From: Micromonospora ferruginea | GTDB taxonomy: Bacteria; Actinomycetota; Actinomycetes; Mycobacteriales; Micromonosporaceae | Direction of reading: 5' to 3' | Assembly: GCF_013694245.2 (NCBI RefSeq) | Contig: NZ_CP059322.2 | Location: 3,169,001-3,233,000, forward strand | Length of the DNA stretch: 64,000 bases | Notes under the pieces: model-generated | What the model was told of the DNA's origin: nothing | What the model saw: the letters and a program-made list of their open reading frames with translations, nothing else | Database searches by the model: none | Shown: positions 51,318 through 59,986 of the stretch, piece after piece | Layout: each line of letters starts with the position of its first letter | Position numbering within the stretch: position 1 is the stretch's first letter | Program-made: the position numbers and the translations under genes

Positions 51318-52205
51318 TCAGCCGGGCCGGCGGGCGGTGACCAGCCAGGCGGCGGTGCGCAGCCGGACACCGTCCGGGCCGGTGTACGGGCGCATGGCCG
51401 CCACCAGCTCGCCGCGGACCCGGTCGGCGACGGCCGGGCCGAGCGGCGCGAGCCGGTGCCGCACCGGCCCCCAGCCGGCCAGGAACGCGCCGGCGTCGGC
51501 GGCGTCGCGGCCCCACGTGCCGGCGACCTCGTGCCGCGCGCAGTCGACGTCGACCAGGCCGGCGTCGGTGAGCACCCGACGGGTCACCACCGGGTCGGCG
51601 AGCGAGAGCGGCCCGCCGGTAGGGGCGTCCCCGCGGGCCGGGACGTCGTCCCCGGCCGGGGCGCCGCCGGAAGGGGCGCCGTCGCCGGGCGGGTCCGGGA
51701 GCGCGGCCAGCGGCGCGAGCGCCGCGCCGAGGTCGCCGCGCCGCCAGTCGTCGAGGCAGACGAAGGCCAGCCGGCCGCCGGGACGCAGCGCCCGGGTGAG
51801 GTTGGCGAACGCGGCGACCGGATCGCCGAAGAACATCACGCCGAACCGGCTCAGCACCACGTCGTGACCGGCGGGGGCGAACGGGTGCACCTGGGCGTCG
51901 GCCCGGAGGAAGTCGACGTTGGACACCGCCTCGGCGGCGGCCGCCGCGCGGGCCGCGGCCAGCATCGGCGCGGAGAGGTCGATCCCGAGCGCCGTGCCGG
52001 TGCCGCTGCGGGCGGCGGCCAGGCGGGTCAGGTGGCCGGTGCCGCACCCGACGTCGAGCACCCGGTCGCCCGGGCGGACGGCGGCGAGCAGCATCTCGTT
52101 GAAGCCGCCGTTGACCGCGTCGTAGCGGTGCCGGTGCGTGGCCCAGTGCCGTCCCTCGTATCCGTTCCAGGCCTGTTCCTGCTGGTCGTTGCGGATGTCG
52201 GCCAC
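51318..52205 (-). CDS. SAM-dependent methyltransferase
   Basis: The protein is about 295 residues. The UbiE-like start NDQQEQAWNGYEGRHWATHRHRYD is followed by the SAM loop LDVGCGTGHL, the acidic IDLSAPM, and SRFGVMFFGDPVAAF. A proline/glycine-rich insertion (about residues 175-200) is unusual. Start GTG 52205 is preferred over GTG 52211 because GGGGAGG is better spaced. It is probably repressed by the TetR protein encoded just downstream. Substrate is unknown. Confidence 0.85.
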   Translation of the reverse strand: MADIRNDQQEQAWNGYEGRHWATHRHRYDAVNGGFNEMLLAAVRPGDRVLDVGCGTGHLTRLAAARSGTGTALGIDLSAPMLAAARAAAAAEAVSNVDFLRADAQVHPFAPAGHDVVLSRFGVMFFGDPVAAFANLTRALRPGGRLAFVCLDDWRRGDLGAALAPLAALPDPPGDGAPSGGAPAGDDVPARGDAPTGGPLSLADPVVTRRVLTDAGLVDVDCARHEVAGTWGRDAADAGAFLAGWGPVRHRLAPLGPAVADRVRGELVAAMRPYTGPDGVRLRTAAWLVTARRPG

Positions 52206-52220
52206 CTTCACCCTCCCCGG

Positions 52221-52250
52221 ATGAACATACGTTCATGAACATATGTTCAT
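52221..52250. promoter_or_regulatory. Tandem overlapping TetR-type operators
   Basis: Two 16 nt palindromes overlap by two bases: ATGAACATACGTTCAT (52221-52236, one mismatched pair) and ATGAACATATGTTCAT (52235-52250, perfect). They lie 16-46 nt upstream of the methyltransferase start. Spacing of 14 nt is not a full helical turn, so two dimers would sit on different faces, as in several TetR systems. Confidence 0.75.
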
Positions 52251-52327
52251 AATGTCACCGGTCGTTACCGTACGTCAACCCGGCAGGCGGTTTCGGGTCG
52301 GGAACCCGGGGGTAGCTGTGGCCGTTG

Positions 52328-53959
52328 ATGAAACTGACCACGCACGCCACCAACCTGCGCCGCGCGGCGAAGAACCTGTTCGGCTGGACCGCGCTGCGGC
52401 CCAACCAGCTCGCCGCCATGCGCGCCGTCATGAAGCGCCACGACGCCCTGGTGGTGCTGCCCACCGGGGCCGGCAAGTCGGCGATCTACCAGATCCCGGC
52501 CAGCCTCATCCCCGGCCCGACCGTGGTGATCTCGCCGCTGCTCGCGCTCCAGCAGGACCAGATCGCCGCGCTCAACGAACGCCAGCGGCCGGAGCTGCGC
52601 GCGGTGCGGATCAGCTCCGACGAGAGCGCCGCGCAGCAGGCCGAGGCGATCGAGGAGATCCGGCACGGCCGGGCCGAGTTCCTCTTCATCACGCCCGAGG
52701 CGCTGAGCAACCCGGACCGGCTCGCCGAGGTCCGCTCGCTCTCCCCGGCGCTGGTCGCGATCGACGAGGCGCACTGCATCTCGTCCTGGGGCCACGACTT
52801 CCGGCCGGACTACCTCGCGCTCGGCCACCTCATCGACGGCCTCGGCCGGCCGCCCGTGGTGGCGCTGACCGCCACCGCCTCCCCGCCGGTGCGCGACGAC
52901 ATCATCGCCCGGCTGCGGCTGCGCGAGCCCGAGGTGGTGGTGTCCGGGCTGGACCGGCCCAACCTCTTCCTCGAGGTGGCCTACTGCCCGACCGACGACT
53001 ACCGGTGGCGGCGGCTGATCGCGCTGCTGCGCGACGACGAGCGCCCCGGCATCATCTACGTGCCGACCCGGCGCGCCGCCGAGGAGCTGGCGCAGCGGCT
53101 GACCGACGCGGGCTTCCCGTCCGAGTTCTACCACGGCGGCATGCCCACCGCGGCGCGGCACGAGCTGCACGAGGCGTTCCTCGCCGACCGGGTGCCGATC
53201 ATGGTGGCCACCTCGGCGTTCGGGATGGGCATCGACAAGCCGAACATCGCCTGGGTGGTGCACATGGCGCTGCCCGACTCGCCGGACAGCTACTTCCAGG
53301 AGATCGGCCGGGCCGGCCGGGACGGCTCGCCGTCGCGGGTGCTGCTGCTCTGGCGCGCCGAGGACGTCGGGCTGCAGCGCTACTTCAGCGGCGGCCTCCC
53401 GGACGAGAAGGAACTGGGCGATCTCGCCGCGGTGCTGCGGAGCAAGGCCCGCACCCGCAAGGAGCTGCGCGAGCTGACCGGGCTGGGCCCGCGCAAGCTC
53501 GGCCAGTACCTCTCCCTGCTGGAGCAGATCGGCGCCGCCGAGCCCCGCGCCAAGCAGCGCGTCGGCGCGCCCCGCTACGCCCCGGACGCGCTCGAGGCCG
53601 GGCGGGCCGCGCGCGCCGAGGCGGAGCGGCAGCAGACCGTGACCCGGTCGCGGACCGACATGATGCGCGCGTTCGCCGAGACCACCGGCTGCCGCGGGCA
53701 GGTCCTGCTGGCCTACTTCGGCGAGCAGATGACCGAGGTCTGCGCGCACTGCGACAACTGCCACGCCGGCACCAGCGTGGCCAACGACGGCGCGGTGGGT
53801 CCGTTCCCGGTGCACAGCCAGGTCCGCCACGGCGAGTGGGGGCCCGGCCTGGTGCTCAACTACGAGGACGACCGGATGACCGTCCTCTTCGACGAGGTGG
53901 GCTACAAGACGCTGTCCGTGCGCGTGGTGTCCGAACAGGGCCTGCTGGAGCTGGACTAG
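52328..53959 (+). CDS. RecQ family ATP-dependent DNA helicase with DUF3553-like tail
   Basis: A 543-residue superfamily 2 helicase. Motif I is LPTGAGKSAIYQ, motif II DEAHCISSW, and the helicase C-terminus has ATSAFGMGIDKPN and QEIGRAGRDG. The winged helix and the cysteine cluster EVCAHCDNC follow. Instead of an HRDC domain the end (about 485-543) reads VRHGEWGPGLVLNYEDD, a small Tudor-like fold of the DUF3553 kind also found at the ends of UvrD/PcrA helicases. The role is recombination or fork repair. Confidence 0.88.
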   Translation: MKLTTHATNLRRAAKNLFGWTALRPNQLAAMRAVMKRHDALVVLPTGAGKSAIYQIPASLIPGPTVVISPLLALQQDQIAALNERQRPELRAVRISSDESAAQQAEAIEEIRHGRAEFLFITPEALSNPDRLAEVRSLSPALVAIDEAHCISSWGHDFRPDYLALGHLIDGLGRPPVVALTATASPPVRDDIIARLRLREPEVVVSGLDRPNLFLEVAYCPTDDYRWRRLIALLRDDERPGIIYVPTRRAAEELAQRLTDAGFPSEFYHGGMPTAARHELHEAFLADRVPIMVATSAFGMGIDKPNIAWVVHMALPDSPDSYFQEIGRAGRDGSPSRVLLLWRAEDVGLQRYFSGGLPDEKELGDLAAVLRSKARTRKELRELTGLGPRKLGQYLSLLEQIGAAEPRAKQRVGAPRYAPDALEAGRAARAEAERQQTVTRSRTDMMRAFAETTGCRGQVLLAYFGEQMTEVCAHCDNCHAGTSVANDGAVGPFPVHSQVRHGEWGPGLVLNYEDDRMTVLFDEVGYKTLSVRVVSEQGLLELD

Positions 53960-54023
53960 CCTGACCCGGGCACCCGTGGCGGTGCCCGTCGACAACGACG
54001 ACCACGGCGAAAGGAACCAGATC

Positions 54024-54527
54024 GTGATCGAGCAGCCGGCGTACACCCGGTTCGGCGTCTCCGACGAGGAGTGGGGGCTGCTGGTGGGTCTGCCGCAGGC
54101 GGTGATCACCGCCGCGGCCGCGGCCGAGTCCGACGGCACCCGGCGGACGATGGCCGAGAACGCCGCCGGGTTGGAGACCATCGCCGCCGGCCGTGAGTCG
54201 GCCAGCCCGCTGGTGGCGGCCGTGGCCGGGGAGGTCGTCTCCCGGGTCGGCGACCCGGAGGCCGGCGCGGAACTGCCGGTGATCACGCCGGACGACCCGA
54301 CCGCGATGATCGAGGACGTGCTGGCCCGCGCCGGCCAGGCCTCCGCCCTGCTCACCGGCAAGGTGGACGAGGGGCAGTCCGGGGCCTACCGGCACTGGCT
54401 GGTGGAGATCGCCGAGCAGGTGGTGGGCGCCGCCTCCACCGGCGGCATCCTCGGCATCGGTGGGGACGTGGTGAGCGACTCGGAGCGCCGGTTCCGGGAC
54501 CGGCTGTCCCAGGTGCTCAACGACTGA
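54024..54527 (+). CDS. Conserved hypothetical protein
   Basis: A 167-residue soluble, alanine- and acid-rich protein. It has RFGVSDEEWGLLVGLPQAVITAAAAAESDG and a glycine-rich turn ASTGGILGIGGD near the end. I do not recognise a family; the helical content and acidic surface resemble TerB- or PPE-independent actinobacterial proteins only loosely. AAAGGA lies 9 nt before the GTG. It follows recQ by 64 nt, past a 7-bp hairpin (GGGCACC/GGTGCCC at 53968-53987). Confidence 0.6.
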   Translation: MIEQPAYTRFGVSDEEWGLLVGLPQAVITAAAAAESDGTRRTMAENAAGLETIAAGRESASPLVAAVAGEVVSRVGDPEAGAELPVITPDDPTAMIEDVLARAGQASALLTGKVDEGQSGAYRHWLVEIAEQVVGAASTGGILGIGGDVVSDSERRFRDRLSQVLND

Positions 54528-54572
54528 GCGGACTCTTAACAGAAGCTTTCACGTCCGTCAATGACGGAGGTC

Positions 54573-54611
54573 ACGCCCCACGGATGGTCGCTTTTCGGCC
54601 CCGTGGGGCGT
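54573..54611 (+). terminator. Rho-independent terminator
   Basis: ACGCCCCACGG (54573-54583) and CCGTGGGGCGT (54601-54611) form a perfect 11-bp stem with a 17 nt loop, followed by CGTGTTTGT. A smaller stem TCCGTCA/TGACGGA lies just upstream at 54554-54568. It ends transcription from the hypothetical gene. Confidence 0.8.
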
Positions 54612-54652
54612 CGTGTTTGTGGAGGGATGTCGAGTGACCACGGGGGTCGTTG

Positions 54653-55690
54653 ATGGACACACCGATGCAACCGCAGATTTTCGACACCGCGGCGATACCC
54701 GCCCCCGAACGCTTCGGGCTCTGGCTGGAGATGCTCGCCCGGACGCCGACGTTGATGCGGGTCCGTACCGAGCACGCCGACAACTTCGAGGCGCGGGCCG
54801 AGTTCCTGGAACTGGGACCGATGCAGCTCATCCGGCACCGATACCCGTCGCTGCACGGCACCCGGAACCGCAAGCTGATCAGCCGCTCCGAGGCCGACTG
54901 CTACCTGCTGGCCCTGACGCTCGTCGGCACCGGCATCGCCGACCAGGACGGGCAGCGGGGCGTCTGCCCGCCCGGCGACCTCACGTTCTACGACTGCGCC
55001 CGACCCCAGGAACTCATCCACCACATCGACGGTGACCGGTCCGCCGCGTCGATCGTGGCGCTCATCCCGTACGACGCGCTGCCGCTGCCGCACCGCCGGC
55101 TCACCCCGCTGTTCGCCAGCCGGATGTCCGGCCGCGAGGGCGTCGGCGCGCTGCTCGCCGACTACCTCATCCGGATCACCGGCCACCCGGAGCAGTACCA
55201 CGCGGCCGACGCCGAACGGCTGGGCGGCGTCGCCCTCGACCTGGTCGCCACGCTGCTCGGCCGGCACCTGGTCTCCGAGGACGCGGTCCCCACCGAGGTC
55301 CGGCGCCGCGCCCTGCTGTCCCAGGTGCAGGCGTACGTGCGGCAGCACCTCGGCGACGCGACGCTGGATCCGGGCACGATCGCCGACGCCCACCACATCT
55401 CGGTGCGTTCCCTGCACCGGCTCTTCGAGGCCGAGGAGACGACCGTCGCGGCCTACATCCGCGACGAGCGGCTGGCCCGGTGCCGTCGGGACCTCGCCGA
55501 TCCCGCCCTGGTCAGCCGCCCGATCCAGCTCATCGCCGGCCGCTGGGGCTTCCGGGACAAGGCCCACTTCTCCCGCGCCTTCCGGGCCGCGCAGGCGGAG
55601 ACGCCGCAGGCGTACCGGACCCGGCACCTGGAACGGGCACGGATCGTCAACAGCGCGGCATCCGAAGTCAACCCGGCGCGTACAGACTGA
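54653..55690 (+). CDS. AraC family transcriptional regulator
   Basis: A 345-residue regulator. The N-terminal half is an AraC-binding-like sensor (ERFGLWLEMLARTP, then FYDCARPQEL). The C-terminal hundred residues carry two helix-turn-helix units (IADAHHISVRSLHRLFEAEE and IQLIAGRWGFRDKAHFSRAFRAAQAETP). The architecture is that of the OxyS/NitR-type 'AraC-binding-2' group. The ATG at 54653 is chosen over TTG 54650. The target is unknown; nothing divergent is adjacent. Confidence 0.9.
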   Translation: MDTPMQPQIFDTAAIPAPERFGLWLEMLARTPTLMRVRTEHADNFEARAEFLELGPMQLIRHRYPSLHGTRNRKLISRSEADCYLLALTLVGTGIADQDGQRGVCPPGDLTFYDCARPQELIHHIDGDRSAASIVALIPYDALPLPHRRLTPLFASRMSGREGVGALLADYLIRITGHPEQYHAADAERLGGVALDLVATLLGRHLVSEDAVPTEVRRRALLSQVQAYVRQHLGDATLDPGTIADAHHISVRSLHRLFEAEETTVAAYIRDERLARCRRDLADPALVSRPIQLIAGRWGFRDKAHFSRAFRAAQAETPQAYRTRHLERARIVNSAASEVNPARTD

Positions 55691-55860
55691 ACCCGGGCCG
55701 GCGTCGGCACCTCGGCGGTGGCCCACCGGTAACGGGGGGCCGTGGCGTGGCGCCCGCGGCTGTCCAGCCGCGGGTGGCCCGCCCCGGTGGCCTCCCGGCG
55801 ACGCACGACCCCGGTCTCCGGCCCCGCCGCTTCCCCCCAGGACCGACGGGGCCGGTCGGG

Positions 55861-56850
55861 TCAGTCGGCCTCCTCCTCCAGCAGCGTCAACACGAACTTC
55901 TCCACCGCCTCGCGCGGCATCTCCGGGCGCACCGGCGCCAGCACCCCGTCGTGGTAGAGGTCGACCACGCGCGGGTCCACGTAGGACGTCCGGGCCACCG
56001 TGGGCGTGTTGCCGAGCAGTTCGGCCACCGAGCGCATCACCGCCGCCACGGCCCGCCGGCGGGCGGTGGCGGAGCGCTGCGGGCCGACCGAGGCCAGCTC
56101 CGCGGCCGCCAGCACGGTGGCGTGCCAGGTGCGGAAGTCCTTCGCGGTCATCTCCCCGCCGCTGGCGTCGCGCAGGTAGTCGTTCACCTCGTCGCTGCGC
56201 ACGTCGCGCCAGGCCCGCCCGTCCCAGTAGCCGAACAGCCGCTCCTGCGCGCGCCGCCGCCGGCGCAGGTTCACCAGCACCTGGCACAGCTCGGCGTCCT
56301 CGATCCGGCGCACCTGCGCGATGCCACCCTTGGCCGGGAAATCGAAGACCACGCACCCGCCGCGCGACCGGGCGTGCTCGGGGCGCAGCGTGGCCACCCC
56401 GAAGGTGGGGTCGTCGCCGGTGGCGTACTGGTCGCTGCCGACCCGGAACGCGCCCATGTCGAGCAGCCGCGCCACGGTGGCCAGCACCCGCTCCCGGCGC
56501 AGCCCGCGCAGCGCCAGGTCGTGCGCCACCCGGTCGCGCAGCGCCGGCAGCCGGTGCGCCACCTCCAGCACGTGGTCGAACTTGGCCTCGTCGCGCTTGC
56601 GGCGCCACTGCGGGTGGTAGACGTACTGCTTGCGCCCGGCCGCGTCGACGCCGGTGGCCTGGATGTGCCCGTTCGGGTACGGCGAGATCCACACGTCCCG
56701 CCAGGCGGGCGGGACGACCAGCTCGCGCAGGCGCGCCAGCTCGTCCGGGTCACGGACCGGCTCGCCCCGCGCGTCCAGGAAGAGCCAGCCCTTGCCGCGT
56801 CGCCGGCGGGCGTACCCCGGCCGGCCCGGGTCACTACGCCGCAACCGCAC
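55861..56850 (-). CDS. DNA topoisomerase IB
   Basis: A 329-residue poxvirus-type topoisomerase that relaxes supercoils through a 3'-phosphotyrosine. Catalytic residues can be placed: Arg136 in FRVGSDQYA, Lys174 in FPAKGG, Arg240 and His243 in KDFRTWHATV, and nucleophile Tyr290 in TSYVDPRVV. It starts at GTG 56850 inside the end of the GT9 gene, so it is read as the last gene of the heptose/glycan operon, which is an odd partner for a DNA enzyme. Confidence 0.9.
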   Translation of the reverse strand: MRLRRSDPGRPGYARRRRGKGWLFLDARGEPVRDPDELARLRELVVPPAWRDVWISPYPNGHIQATGVDAAGRKQYVYHPQWRRKRDEAKFDHVLEVAHRLPALRDRVAHDLALRGLRRERVLATVARLLDMGAFRVGSDQYATGDDPTFGVATLRPEHARSRGGCVVFDFPAKGGIAQVRRIEDAELCQVLVNLRRRRRAQERLFGYWDGRAWRDVRSDEVNDYLRDASGGEMTAKDFRTWHATVLAAAELASVGPQRSATARRRAVAAVMRSVAELLGNTPTVARTSYVDPRVVDLYHDGVLAPVRPEMPREAVEKFVLTLLEEEAD

Positions 56851-57793
56851 CGGACACCCGTTCCACCTCGGCCACCGCCGCCACCACCTCGTCGATCCCG
56901 ATGGCATCCAGATTCGGGTGCGTTCCTACCCCGCGCGAACCGGTCGAATCACGGTCGGATCCGACAGGTTCGCTGGTGCCGAGCACCCGGTGCCGGGGCC
57001 GGTCGACCGGCGGACCCCAGTGCGCCGCCGGCACCGGCCCGAACAGCACCACCGAGGCGGTGCCGTAACCGGTGGCAAGGTGGGCCACGCCGGTGTCGCC
57101 GCTGACCACCACGCGCGCGTCGGCGACCAGCGCGGCCAGCTCGGCCAGGCCGGTGCGACCGGCCAGCACCGCCGACGGCGGCAACCCGGCGTCGGCGGCC
57201 ACCCGCGCGGCCAGCGCCCGCTCGTCCGCCGAGCCGGTGAACACCACCCGGTGCCCGCGCGCGGCCAGCGCCCGGGCCACCGCGGCGAAACGGTCCGCCG
57301 GCCAGCGCTTCGCCGGCACCTTGCCACCCGCGTGCAGCACCGTCGCCCCCACCGGTACGCCGGCCGGCGCCGGCCGGCGCAGCGCCAGGTCACCCGGGTC
57401 GGCCGGCAGGCCGTACGCGTGCAGCAGCCGGCACCAGCGGCGGACCTCGTGCTCGTCGCCGTCCCACGCCGGCCCGTCGAGGTGCCCGGCCGACGGGTTG
57501 CGGTAGGCCAGCAGCCGCCCCGCGCCGGTGGCGGCCAGCGCCCGGTGCGACTCGGGTCCCCGGCCGTGCAGGTTCACCGCCAGCTCCGGCGGCGGCCCGG
57601 TCCACCCGATCCGCTCCGGTCCGGTGGTGTCCAGCACCCGGTCGACCGCCCCGGTCAGCTCCGCCAGCGGCGCCAGCCAGGCCGGTGCGGCGAGCACCAG
57701 CTCCCGCCCGGGCAGCCCGGCGCGCAGGCCGCGCAGCGCCGGGACCACGGTGGCCAGGTCGCCGACCCCGAGCGCGCGCAACACCAGGATCAC
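56834..57793 (-). CDS. Glycosyltransferase family 9 protein (heptosyltransferase-like) B
   Basis: A 319-residue GT-B enzyme. It starts VILVLRALGVGDLATVVPALRGLRA, has VLHAGGKVPAKRWPADRFA and the GT9 end VVSGDTGVAHLATGYGTASVVLFGP. ADP-heptose:LPS heptosyltransferases are the reference family. The GTG at 57793 overlaps the SDR stop, and the stop overlaps the topoisomerase start by 17 nt. Tail residues (GSDRDSTGSRGVGTHP) look unconserved. It is one of two GT9 genes in this operon. Confidence 0.87.
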   Translation of the reverse strand: MILVLRALGVGDLATVVPALRGLRAGLPGRELVLAAPAWLAPLAELTGAVDRVLDTTGPERIGWTGPPPELAVNLHGRGPESHRALAATGAGRLLAYRNPSAGHLDGPAWDGDEHEVRRWCRLLHAYGLPADPGDLALRRPAPAGVPVGATVLHAGGKVPAKRWPADRFAAVARALAARGHRVVFTGSADERALAARVAADAGLPPSAVLAGRTGLAELAALVADARVVVSGDTGVAHLATGYGTASVVLFGPVPAAHWGPPVDRPRHRVLGTSEPVGSDRDSTGSRGVGTHPNLDAIGIDEVVAAVAEVERVSGAVAA

Positions 57794-58497
57794 GGGTACG
57801 AGGACTCCTGCTCGGCGCAGACCACCATCTCGCGGACCGCGCAACCGGCCGGCTGGGAGAGCGCGAACATCACCGCGGCGGCGGTGTCGGCCGGTTCGTT
57901 GAGCACCGCGTCCGGCCCGGGCCGGTACTGCGCGTCCCGCTGGTCGAAGAACGCGGTCCGCATGCCACCGGGGACGAGCAGGGTCACCCCGACCGCGCCG
58001 GCCAGTTCGGCGGCGAGCGCCCGGGTGAAGCCGACCACCCCGAACTTCGCCGCGCAGTACGCGGTCGCGTCGCCCACCGCCTTGACGCCGAGCGTGGAGG
58101 CGACGGTGACCACGGTGCCCCGCGACTCCTCCAGATAGGGCAGCGCGGCCCGGATCACCGCCGCGGTGGCGAGCAGGTCCACCGTGACGATCCGCTCCCA
58201 GGTCTGCGCCGGCACGTCGGCCAGCTTGCCCGGCACGTCCATGCCGGCGGCGGTGACCACGGCGTCCAGCCCACCGGCGCGTTCCGCGAGGTCCCGGGTG
58301 GCGGCCTCGGCGGCGCGGGTGTCGGCCAGGTCGCACTCGACCCAGGGCACCCCGCCGGCGGGCGGCTGCCGGTCCAGCACGAGGGGACGGCCGCCGGCGG
58401 CGGCGACCGCGGCGACCACCGCCGCGCCGAGACCGCTGGATCCGCCGGTGACCAGCACGGTGCGCCCGGTGCCGGGCGCGTCGGCGCTCATGTTCAT
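57790..58497 (-). CDS. Short-chain dehydrogenase/reductase in heptose operon
   Basis: A 235-residue classical SDR. It has TGGSSGLG (cofactor), the NAG position as TAAGMDVPG, catalytic Ser in TVASTLGV and YCAAK with the Tyr and Lys. It is too short and of the wrong class to be the epimerase HldD (an extended SDR). It may oxidise or reduce a sugar intermediate. Overlaps of 4 nt with both neighbours tie it to the operon. The C-terminus ends CAVREMVVCAEQESSYP. Confidence 0.85.
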   Translation of the reverse strand: MNMSADAPGTGRTVLVTGGSSGLGAAVVAAVAAAGGRPLVLDRQPPAGGVPWVECDLADTRAAEAATRDLAERAGGLDAVVTAAGMDVPGKLADVPAQTWERIVTVDLLATAAVIRAALPYLEESRGTVVTVASTLGVKAVGDATAYCAAKFGVVGFTRALAAELAGAVGVTLLVPGGMRTAFFDQRDAQYRPGPDAVLNEPADTAAAVMFALSQPAGCAVREMVVCAEQESSYP

Positions 58498-59975
58498 CGT
58501 GCTCCCTTCGCCGTGGACCGGACGACCGGCTCCCGGACGGTTCCGGCCGGGGCCACCGTGCCGGCCCGCCAGCCGGCGCGGGCCGCCGCGATCATGTCGG
58601 TGGTGGACCGCCCGTCCAGGTACGGCACGACCACCGTGTGCCCACCCCAGCGGGCCAGGATCTCCGACTCGGGCAGCGTCTGGGCGCCGCCGCCGCTGGC
58701 GTAGTCGCCGCCCTTGACCCAGATGTCCGGGCGCAGCCAGGACAGCGCCGCGTGCGGCGTCGGCTCGTCGAAGACCAGCACCGCGTCGACGCAGCCGAGC
58801 GCGGCGAGCAGCCGGCTCCGGTCGCCCTGCGGCACGACCGGCCGCTCCGGCCCCTTCAGCCCGGCCACCGAGGCGTCGGAGTTGAGGCAGACGACCACGC
58901 AGTCGCCGAGCAGGCGGGCCGCTTGGAGAGTCGCCACGTGCCCGGCGTGCAGCAGGTCGAAGCAGCCGCCGGTGGCCACCACGGTGCCGCCGGACGCGCG
59001 TACCCGGGCCACCACCTCACCGGCGGCGTGGGCGCCGATCCGGTCCCCGCCGGCGGTGACCACGGCCGGGGCGACGGCCACCGGCGGCGCCGGCAACGCG
59101 GTGGCCACTCCCCCGCCGGCCACGTACGCGGACGCCTCGGTGACCGCCTCCTGGACCGCCTCGGACACCAGCGCGCCCCGGGCCAGCGCCAGCGTGGCGG
59201 CGGCGGCGAACCGGTCCCCGGCGCCGCAGGTGTCCCCCTCGGCGGCCGGCGCCGGCACCACCAGCGGGGTCGAGCCGGCGTGGCAGAGCAACGCGCCGTC
59301 CCCGCCCAGCGTCACCACGACCGCGCCGGCCTGCCAGCGCCGGCGCAACGCCTGGGCGCTGCGTGAGGCGTTCGCCAGCCGGGACCCACCCGGCGGTGTC
59401 TTCGCCAGCTCACGGGCCTCCGGCTCGTTCGGGGTGGCCAGGTGCACGCCGGGAACCGCCGCCGGGCCGCGCGGGTGCGGGTCCCACACCACCGGTGCGC
59501 GGGTGGCGGCCAGCGCGGCGCGCAGCGCCCCCTGGCCGGCGACGCCCCGCCCGTAGTCGCTGACCAGCACCGCGGACGCGCCGGCGAGCAGCCGCAGCAC
59601 CGCCTCGCTCGGCTCACCGGGCACGCCCGTCGCGCCGCCCCGGTCGTGGCGCAGCAGCACCCGCCCGCGCACCCGCAGCCGGATCTTCTCCGGGGTGGCG
59701 CCGGCCAGCGGCAGCGCGTACAACTGCACCCCGGCGGCGGCGAGCAGGGTGCCGAGGCGCGCGCCGCCGGCGTCGTCGGCGACGGCGGTGACCAGCGCGA
59801 CCTCGGCGCCCTGCGCGGCCGCGAAGACCGCGGCCAGCCCGGCGCCACCGGGGCGGTCGACGGATGTGGTCTCGTCGAGCACCGGCACCGGGGAGTCCGG
59901 GCAGAGCCGGTTCACCAGCCCCTCGACGTCCCGGTCCAGCAACGTGTCACCGAGCACCACCACGGGTCCCGCCAT
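58494..59975 (-). CDS. hldE: Bifunctional heptose-7-phosphate kinase / heptose-1-phosphate adenylyltransferase (HldE/RfaE)
   Basis: The protein has 493 residues and two domains. The PfkB/ribokinase half (1-300) has RPGGAGLAAV (41-50) and the catalytic DTCGAGDRF (Asp254). The nucleotidyltransferase half (330-493) has GGCFDLLHAGH (336-346), KGGDY (421-425) and the STTDMI end typical of RfaE. It phosphorylates D-glycero-D-manno-heptose 7-phosphate at C1 and, after loss of the 7-phosphate, adds AMP. ATG 59975 is preceded by GAGGAGG and lies 11 nt after gmhA. GmhB and HldD are not in the window. Confidence 0.9.
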   Translation of the reverse strand: MAGPVVVLGDTLLDRDVEGLVNRLCPDSPVPVLDETTSVDRPGGAGLAAVFAAAQGAEVALVTAVADDAGGARLGTLLAAAGVQLYALPLAGATPEKIRLRVRGRVLLRHDRGGATGVPGEPSEAVLRLLAGASAVLVSDYGRGVAGQGALRAALAATRAPVVWDPHPRGPAAVPGVHLATPNEPEARELAKTPPGGSRLANASRSAQALRRRWQAGAVVVTLGGDGALLCHAGSTPLVVPAPAAEGDTCGAGDRFAAAATLALARGALVSEAVQEAVTEASAYVAGGGVATALPAPPVAVAPAVVTAGGDRIGAHAAGEVVARVRASGGTVVATGGCFDLLHAGHVATLQAARLLGDCVVVCLNSDASVAGLKGPERPVVPQGDRSRLLAALGCVDAVLVFDEPTPHAALSWLRPDIWVKGGDYASGGGAQTLPESEILARWGGHTVVVPYLDGRSTTDMIAAARAGWRAGTVAPAGTVREPVVRSTAKGAR

Positions 59976-59986
59976 GCTCGACCTCC

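Noticed and set aside
57790..58497. Annotation of the SDR as HldD
   Set aside because: Length (235) and YxxxK context match classical SDRs, not the extended-SDR epimerase.
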